Positions 22,515 through 27,097 of a DNA stretch of 27,097 nt are shown here, piece by piece. A model generated the notes under the pieces. The model was not told the DNA's origin, searched no databases, and saw only the letters and a program-made list of their open reading frames with translations. Location of the stretch: positions 1 to 27,097 of the forward strand of contig CAYQJO010000032.1 of the NCBI GenBank assembly GCA_964417785.1. Direction: 5' to 3'. The stretch's first letter is position 1. Every line of letters starts with the position of its first letter. The DNA is from DAOTUL01 sp034437435 (GTDB lineage: Bacteria > Chloroflexota > Anaerolineae > Aggregatilineales > Phototrophicaceae). A program made the position numbers and the translations under genes.

Positions 22515-23293
22515 AGTCCAAGTGCGGCCCGAATCTCAGCGGTGAAATGATAGAAAACGGAATCGTCACGGGCAGGCATGGGACCATCGGCAAACGGACT
22601 CACGAGGATGTCGGGATCATGCAGCGGCCCCGCTTCAGGGAAGACCAGCACCCGGTCGGCCAGCAGCGCTGCTTCTTCGACACTGTGAGTCACCATGACC
22701 ATCGTCAGGTCCAGTTCGCGGCGGATGGTCCACAGGGTTTTTTGCAGCCGTTCCCGCGTCAGTTCATCGACGGCGGAGAGCGGTTCATCCAGCAGCAGCA
22801 AATCTGTTTGCAGTGCCAGCACTCGCGCCAGCGCTACCCGCTGACGCTGACCGCCGGAAAGCTGGGCCGGATAGCGTTTGGCGACATGGCTGATTTGCAT
22901 CCGTTCCAACCATTCCGCCCGGACCCGGTGCCGCTCGCGCCGTGACATGCCGCGAATCTTCAATCCAAGCTGGACATTGCGCTCGGCAGTCATCCAGGGC
23001 AGCAGTCCATAATCCTGCAACATCAAACCGACTTCGGCATTAGGGCTGGTCACGGGACGGTCATGGAAATAGACACGACCGGACTGCGGTAGGCGCAATC
23101 CGGCCAGAAGATACAGGAGTGTGGTCTTACCGCTGCCCGATGGTCCCAGAATGGCCCAGGACTCGCCCTCCGCGATGGTCCAGTCAAAATCGGCTACAAT
23201 CGGATGGCTGTAGCCAAATGTGACCCGTTCCAGTTGCATCGCGGAGGGACGGGCGGGTCTGGTTTCAGATTGGCGTTCCCGCGCCAGATACAT
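22511..23293 (-). CDS. ABC transporter ATP-binding protein, SsuB/TauB type
   Basis: This is the ATPase of the sulfonate/NMT1-type importer. Motifs: Walker A GPSGSGKT at 50-57, Q-loop Gln93 in LMLQDYGLLPWMT (the LLPWMT after the Gln is typical of the SsuB/TauB/NrtD group), signature LSGGQ at 145-149, Walker B LLLLDE at 165-170, and His203 in VTHSVEEAA. The N-terminal 18 residues are not part of the fold, and Met19 is a possible alternative start, but neither start has a strong ribosome site; the upstream one begins three bases after the binding-protein stop, which suits coupling. At 260 residues it is of normal size. Confidence 0.92.
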   Translation of the reverse strand: MYLARERQSETRPARPSAMQLERVTFGYSHPIVADFDWTIAEGESWAILGPSGSGKTTLLYLLAGLRLPQSGRVYFHDRPVTSPNAEVGLMLQDYGLLPWMTAERNVQLGLKIRGMSRRERHRVRAEWLERMQISHVAKRYPAQLSGGQRQRVALARVLALQTDLLLLDEPLSAVDELTRERLQKTLWTIRRELDLTMVMVTHSVEEAALLADRVLVFPEAGPLHDPDILVSPFADGPMPARDDSVFYHFTAEIRAALGL

Positions 23294-23296
23294 GGA

Positions 23297-24250
23297 TCAG
23301 TCTTCTTCGACCTCGACTTCTGGCAGATAGCTGGCGTCAATGATGGTATCATATTCCAGCGGTTCGTCCAGTAGCTCGACACTGACCATCCATTCATTGA
23401 CCAGTTCGACCACCTCTTCCGAAGGCACCATGGCTGTCGGGAAGGTTGGCACCGGGTATTCTGCCTGAAGCGGCTCCGGAATAATGATGTTCTCCACCAT
23501 CACATCGCGGAAGGCTTCCGGATCGTCGTTGATGGCTTCGACAGCCTGTTCATAGGCGGCCAGGAAGGCGATGATAGTTTCGGGATAGGATTCCAGCATG
23601 GCGTCACTGAACGACAGGACCGTCGGCACAGCCGGCAGGTCGGCGTCGCTGGCAATGACCGTACCGCCTTGAAGCTGCGTCGCCAGCGTGGTCAGCGGTT
23701 CGGGCAGTGTGGCCGCGCTTACGCCGCCGGTCGCCAGCAGTTCCAGGCGGATCGGAATCTGCGGTACCGATTCATAGACGATGTCGTCTTCCGCAAAACC
23801 GGCCTCTTCCAGCATTTGCTGCGTCAGAAACTGGATGATAGAGTTCTCCGAGATGGCAATCGCCACGCCGCGCAGATCGTCAATCGATTCAATACCGGTC
23901 TCCGGTCCGGCGACAAGCGAGAAATATGCACCCTCGATAGGCTCCATGCGGATCACCTTCAGATCAACCCCACCGTTAATCAACAGCGCGGTCACGACCA
24001 GATCAGTGTTGGCTCCGTCCACCTCTTCGGCCTGGAGGGCGATCTGCTGTTCACGGGCGCTGTTGAAGGGGATCAATTCAACTGTGACGCCCTGATCTTC
24101 GTAGAAACCTTCGGCTTCGGCGACATAAAGCGGTAAAGTGTTCAGCACCGGCAGCACCGCGATGCGCAAAACCGGTTTTTCATCTTCCTGAGCCAGCACG
24201 CCAAATGGCAGCAGCGTCAGGACCAGGAGCAAAATTAGCAAACGTCTCAT
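23297..24250 (-). CDS. Periplasmic/extracellular binding protein, NMT1/SsuA type
   Basis: This is the substrate-binding subunit of the importer encoded by the next two genes. A signal peptide (about 1-20, RRLLILLLVLTLLPFGVLA) is likely cut before QEDEK by signal peptidase I; there is no lipobox Cys. The mature protein has NMT1/THI5-like features: LRIAVLPVLNTLPLYVAEAEGFYEDQGVTVEL at the first strand and helix, the SAREQQIALQAEEVDGANTD segment, and SIDDLRGVAIAISENSIIQFLTQQMLEEAGF. Length 317 is normal. AAAGGA is eight bases before the ATG. The upstream gap 24251-24419 has no TPP-riboswitch motif that I can find and no clear promoter, so a thiamine precursor is not favoured; sulfonate, taurine, nitrate-like or other small substrates remain open. 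Confidence 0.9.
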   Translation of the reverse strand: MRRLLILLLVLTLLPFGVLAQEDEKPVLRIAVLPVLNTLPLYVAEAEGFYEDQGVTVELIPFNSAREQQIALQAEEVDGANTDLVVTALLINGGVDLKVIRMEPIEGAYFSLVAGPETGIESIDDLRGVAIAISENSIIQFLTQQMLEEAGFAEDDIVYESVPQIPIRLELLATGGVSAATLPEPLTTLATQLQGGTVIASDADLPAVPTVLSFSDAMLESYPETIIAFLAAYEQAVEAINDDPEAFRDVMVENIIIPEPLQAEYPVPTFPTAMVPSEEVVELVNEWMVSVELLDEPLEYDTIIDASYLPEVEVEED

Positions 24251-24419
24251 ACGAACCGTCCTTTGTTTGTTAAATTCAGAACGAGCTAAATCTTATGAAC
24301 TATCGTATCAAAGACTCTCGTGACAGTTAATTAGGAGATAGAGAGAGATCATCGACCCAATTATCCTGCGAAAATGGGCGCTGCGGGCGCACAACCAGCG
24401 TTCTGGAATGGGTACGCCT

Positions 24420-25229
24420 TTAATCCAGTGTCAACACACTTGCCACCACCCAACCGGCAACATCAGCACCCTGGATGGGGTACCAGGGTGCCACCACGCC
24501 ATCGGCACTTACCGGACCATCCAGCGGATTGCCAGCCACCCGCAACTGTGTCCCGGCGGGCAAGTTGGCGACCACATCAGCGGTCTGTGCGTTGGGTTCC
24601 GACCACACCTGGGCTTCGACGATCACGGTTGCATTGCCCGATTGGACCAGTGGCAGTCCGTCACAGGCTCCGGTGATTTGGGCGCGGTTGGCATCGACCC
24701 AGACAGTCGCACCAGAATCCAGCATGATGCCGTAACTGATGTTGCTGCGCCGCAGCACCAGATACGCTGTCCCGGATATGAGAGACGTATCACTGGCACG
24801 GACCAGCGCCGGTTCGGTATACGTTGGCAGTGTCTCAGACGTGGTCAGCACACACAATGTGCCGTATTCGGTCAATGGCCGGGTATCCTGCGGCAGTGAA
24901 TCACAATCACCGTTCAGGATGCCGGTACGACGGTCTACCCAGCCGGACCCGGTATCAGAATAAGCGACCAGGAAATGGGTGCCGCGCTGCTGAGTAGGAG
25001 CATAAACGGTTCCGGGTTGGATGGCGGCCAACAACTGTGACGGATCGCTTAAGGGTGCAGAATAAACGGGTGTATCAGGATCGGTGGCAGCAAACTCGCA
25101 GGCTCCGGGTGTCGTACTGTCTGGCGTGGGTGCCGTTGATTCATCATCGCCACCGGATAGCATAAACATAACAGCGACGACAGCAATAACAAAGACAACA
25201 ACCCCCAGAGCGACGATTGATCGGTTCAC
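24420..25229 (-). CDS. Membrane-anchored SH3-like triple-repeat protein
   Basis: An N-terminal membrane helix (about 5-24) is followed by a Ser/Thr/Pro-rich linker and three repeats of a bacterial SH3-like fold: about 44-112, 126-192 and 202-269. Repeats one and two share the ending GxxWVDxRxxxxxGxCDxLP and each has a Cys at its start and end (C44/C109, C126/C189), which may form disulphides; repeat three lacks them. The third repeat has the clearest SH3b form (VWSEPNAQTADVVANLPAGTQLRVAG...WYPIQ...GWVVASVL). SH3b domains often bind cell-wall peptides, so attachment to the envelope is inferred. The start is GTG at 25229, with AAGGGGG eight bases upstream. It is 64 bases after a small gene on the same strand and is probably co-transcribed. 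Confidence 0.8.
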   Translation of the reverse strand: MNRSIVALGVVVFVIAVVAVMFMLSGGDDESTAPTPDSTTPGACEFAATDPDTPVYSAPLSDPSQLLAAIQPGTVYAPTQQRGTHFLVAYSDTGSGWVDRRTGILNGDCDSLPQDTRPLTEYGTLCVLTTSETLPTYTEPALVRASDTSLISGTAYLVLRRSNISYGIMLDSGATVWVDANRAQITGACDGLPLVQSGNATVIVEAQVWSEPNAQTADVVANLPAGTQLRVAGNPLDGPVSADGVVAPWYPIQGADVAGWVVASVLTLD

Positions 25230-25293
25230 TGAAGAGACCCCCTTACTTTATTCTGTAAGTTTGCCTGAGGGTGCCGGTTCGGTCCAGGTGGAG

Positions 25294-25527
25294 TCAATCG
25301 TCAACCTGTGCCAGACGGGAGGTAGTTGGTAGATAATCTGGCAGACGATCTTCCAGAGAACTACGCAGCAAGTCCGTCAGTTCGGCCTGATAGACCAACT
25401 GGGCATCATGTTCGGCGGCAACGGCAAATTCAATCAGAACTTCAGCCATTGCTTCCTGAACGGTTTCGCGGACTAATGCTTGAAGCTCTTCGATGGTCAT
25501 ATCGTTGATGGTACGCTTGGGGTTCAT
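25294..25527 (-). CDS. Small acidic helical protein, unknown
   Basis: This 77-residue protein begins MNPKRTINDMTIEELQALVR and continues as an amphipathic, mostly helical, acidic chain (ETVQEAMAEVLIEFAVAAEHD, LTDLLRSSLEDRLPDYLPTTS). There are no Cys residues, signal peptide or membrane helix. The TIEELQALVRETVQEAMAEV opening resembles short antitoxin-like or adaptor proteins, but no toxin gene adjoins it, so I do not call it an antitoxin. The ribosome site AGGCGG is about 11 bases before the ATG. It precedes the SH3-like gene by 64 bases on the same strand and may form an operon with it. Confidence 0.6.
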   Translation of the reverse strand: MNPKRTINDMTIEELQALVRETVQEAMAEVLIEFAVAAEHDAQLVYQAELTDLLRSSLEDRLPDYLPTTSRLAQVDD

Positions 25528-25567
25528 AGGTACTGCCGCCTGAGTGCTTCTCTGACGTTATGAGTTC

Positions 25568-25595
25568 ATTCTACACCCATTTGTTTAAAGCGCAA
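25568..25595 (-). promoter_or_regulatory. Predicted promoter of the small acidic gene
   Basis: On the minus strand TTGCGC (25590-25595) and TAGAAT (25568-25573) are 16 bases apart, with a TG just before the -10. It overlaps the divergent manA promoter. Confidence 0.45.
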
Positions 25596-25610
25596 TTAGG
25601 CCGGTACTAT
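25581..25610 (+). promoter_or_regulatory. Predicted promoter of manA
   Basis: TTGTTT (25581-25586) and TACTAT (25605-25610) are 18 bases apart, giving a start near 25617 and a leader of about 27 bases with AAGGAG before the ATG. Its boxes interleave with those of the divergent promoter, so the two cannot be used at once by two polymerases. Confidence 0.45.
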
Positions 25611-25643
25611 AGAGAAAAGTGCTGGACTGAAGGAGAGAATGAG

Positions 25644-26588
25644 ATGCTCTACCCCTTGCTCTTGGAGTCAACATTGCATGTCAAAGTGTGGGGCGGTCGT
25701 AAACTGGCGGAGATCATGGGCAAGCCGCTGCCCACCGAGGAACCGTATGGCGAATCCTGGGAAGTACACGATACATCAACGGTGGTCAACGGACCACACG
25801 CGGGACACACCGTCGGCGATCTACTGGCAACCTATGGCGATGCACTGGTGGGACCAGGAAACGATGCGGGGGACGGTATGCCGCTGCTGGTCAAACTGAT
25901 TGACGCCAGTCAATGGCTTTCGGTGCAGGATCACCCTAACGATTTGCAAGCGGCAAAACTGGAAGGCCAGCCACGCGGCAAGACCGAAGCCTGGGTCATT
26001 CTGGCGGCTGATGCGGGCGCAAAGCTGGTCATTGGCGTAAATCCCGGCACCGACCGAGCCGCGATGGCACAGGCCATTCGCGAAAACCGGCTGGAAGACC
26101 TGCTGGTCTATGCCAAAATCAGCGCGGGTGATGTATTGTACATCCCGGCGGGGACCGTCCACGCCATCGGACCGGGGACCCTGTTGTACGAAATCCAGCA
26201 GTCCAGCGACACCACCTATCGCCTGTACGATTGGGGCCGCATGGGATTGGATGGCAAGCCTCGTGAGTTGCACATCGAGAAAGGCGTACAGGTCGCCAAT
26301 GTGGGGTCCCTGCCGCAGGTCACACACCCGGATGGTGAGATCGTCGTCCAGGGCGACTTCTTCACGACATTTCGCCATACGCTCACGCCCAATGCTCCCG
26401 TCGCGCTGGATACAGACCGGCGCTATTTCCACATGTTGACCTGTGTCGATGGCGAGGTCCAGATTAGGACCAACGGTGAAACAGTGAACATGTTCAAAGG
26501 CCAGAGCGGACTGGTCCCCGCCGCTCAGGGGGCTTACCGCCTGACCGGCACCGGGACGGTCCTGCGTTCATCGCAGGAGCGAGTCTGA
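25644..26588 (+). CDS. manA: Mannose-6-phosphate isomerase, class I
   Basis: This zinc enzyme interconverts mannose 6-phosphate and fructose 6-phosphate. The ligand set is visible: Gln95 and His97 in SVQDHPND, Glu115 in GKTEAWVIL and His173 in IPAGTVHAIG. The usual motif SVQVHPDD is slightly changed (D for V and N for D). The first domain begins MLYPLLLESTLHVKVWGG and contains EPYGESWEVHD, as in short bacillary-type ManA. The start at 25644 is supported by AAGGAGA about eight bases upstream; the frame is open 28 codons further but that part has no family match. At 314 residues it is the short form. Its product feeds glycolysis at the same point as the PfkA substrate. Confidence 0.93.
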   Translation: MLYPLLLESTLHVKVWGGRKLAEIMGKPLPTEEPYGESWEVHDTSTVVNGPHAGHTVGDLLATYGDALVGPGNDAGDGMPLLVKLIDASQWLSVQDHPNDLQAAKLEGQPRGKTEAWVILAADAGAKLVIGVNPGTDRAAMAQAIRENRLEDLLVYAKISAGDVLYIPAGTVHAIGPGTLLYEIQQSSDTTYRLYDWGRMGLDGKPRELHIEKGVQVANVGSLPQVTHPDGEIVVQGDFFTTFRHTLTPNAPVALDTDRRYFHMLTCVDGEVQIRTNGETVNMFKGQSGLVPAAQGAYRLTGTGTVLRSSQERV

Positions 26589-26593
26589 GTCGT

Positions 26594-26748
26594 GTAGGAA
26601 CTCGTCGGGAACGGTGGCGAGGCGATCAGTGACATCTTCGGACGCGCCATTGCGCGTCCCTACAGGATGACCGCCACACCGTAGGGGACGGCCCGCGTGC
26701 CGTCCTGCCACGACGCCAACCGCCGTAGGGACGCCCAACCGGGCGTCC
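26594..26748 (+). repeat. Triple palindromic GTAGGG-type repeat
   Basis: Three hairpins follow each other. The first is GGACGCGC-CATT-GCGCGTCC (26640-26659), set inside a wider GTAGG (26594) ... CCTAC (26663) inverted pair. The second is GGACGGC...GCCGTCC (26686-26705) and the third GGACGCCC-AACC-GGGCGTCC (26729-26748). The second and third are each preceded by CCGTAGGG. Shared stem starts (GTAGGGxACG) with changed loops indicate related units of a dispersed palindromic repeat family rather than a single terminator. It fills the manA-DUF4037 gap and could end manA transcription. Confidence 0.75.
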
Positions 26749-26778
26749 GCCGGCAACTACCATAAAGGATTATGCAAT

Positions 26779-27097
26779 ATGACCGTTTGTCACCCTTTCA
26801 TTCCCGGCCTGAAATTGAGCGAGATGTTCTACCATGAAGCCGTGAAGCCACACCTGAACCTACCGCATAGTGCGGCATTGATCGGAAGCGGATCGGAAGT
26901 TCTGGGCTTTGATACGGAGATGTCCACCGATCATCACTGGGGACCGCGTGTGATGCTGTTTTTGCACCCCGACGATCATGCGACTTCTGCCGAAACGATC
27001 AAAAACGATCTGAAGACCCGCCTGCCCTATACATTTCATGGCTATCCAACCAGCTTCGGTGAACCCGACTCTGTGGGTGTACAGTTGATGGAAACAC
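26779..27097 (+). CDS. DUF4037-type protein, N-terminal part (runs off the window)
   Basis: The first 106 residues are present and the gene continues past the window end. Residues FIPGLKLSEMFYHEAVKPHL and GSGSEVLGFDTEMSTDHHWGPRVML match the DUF4037 family as I know it, whose GSGSxxxGFDxxxSxDHdWGPR segment resembles a nucleotidyltransferase active site (GS motif then acidic residues). Here the usual D-H-D-W is D-H-H-W, so one acidic residue of that segment is His. AAAGG lies about ten bases before the ATG at 26779, and an ATG at 26772 is in another frame that stops soon. The function of the family is not established; nucleotidyl transfer is inference from the motif. Confidence 0.8.
   Translation, partial: MTVCHPFIPGLKLSEMFYHEAVKPHLNLPHSAALIGSGSEVLGFDTEMSTDHHWGPRVMLFLHPDDHATSAETIKNDLKTRLPYTFHGYPTSFGEPDSVGVQLMET

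Noticed and set aside
26594..26760. Could the three palindromes be a CRISPR array
   Set aside because: Units are diverged hairpins without constant-length spacers, and no cas genes are present.

Overview
This 27 kb window looks like a chromosomal piece of a free-living, heterotrophic bacterium. A member of the Chloroflexota (Anaerolineae-like) is my best guess. The grounds are the protein styles (tandem von Willebrand A/GATase-like membrane protein, SH3-like and SdrD-B-like surface proteins, a DUF4037 protein, secreted proteins cut near '-A-Q') and a GTAGGGACG-type palindromic repeat. This is a judgement from protein and repeat character, not a phylogeny. There is no phage, transposase, CRISPR array, tRNA or rRNA in the window.

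Layout, left to right. (1) 0.1-3.4 kb: a carbohydrate ABC importer (binding protein, two permeases, no ATPase) with an internal terminator after the binding-protein gene. (2) 3.5-7.4 kb: a convergent glycoside hydrolase family 2 enzyme, divergent from a class-V aminotransferase-fold PLP enzyme. (3) 7.4-10.9 kb: a large tandem-VWA membrane protein, divergent from a small membrane-anchored SdrD-B/Cna-B-like protein. (4) 10.9-11.7 kb: two small unknown proteins, one behind phased Pho-box-like repeats and one of 50 codons with its own promoter, ribosome site and terminator. (5) 11.7-14.2 kb: a kduD-kdgK-eda operon that turns deoxy-keto-uronate catabolites into pyruvate and glyceraldehyde 3-phosphate. 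(6) 14.3-16.8 kb: two adjacent paralogous TPR-like proteins, each with its own promoter. (7) 16.9-19.7 kb: an unknown 187-residue protein and a peptide-type ABC ATPase pair without permeases. (8) 19.8-21.7 kb: a duplicated SWIM zinc-finger protein behind a terminator-containing leader, divergent from a phosphofructokinase with a long charged insertion; the shared spacer holds a perfect palindrome. (9) 21.7-24.3 kb: an NMT1/SsuA-type ABC importer operon. (10) 24.4-27.1 kb: an SH3-like surface protein, a small acidic protein, mannose-6-phosphate isomerase, a triple-hairpin repeat and the start of a DUF4037 protein.

Much of the window fits polysaccharide and sugar use: sugar uptake, GH2 cleavage, the KDG/KDPG route, PfkA and ManA. 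The least explained parts are the SWIM/pfkA divergent region with its leader attenuator and operator, the TPR paralogue pair, and several enzymes with changed signature residues: Cys before the GH2 acid/base Glu, Asn at the expected PLP-N1 Asp site, Gly at the PFK Mg-ATP Asp site, and lost Cys ligands in one peptide-transporter ATPase. Promoters, operators and terminators were read by eye and are predictions.
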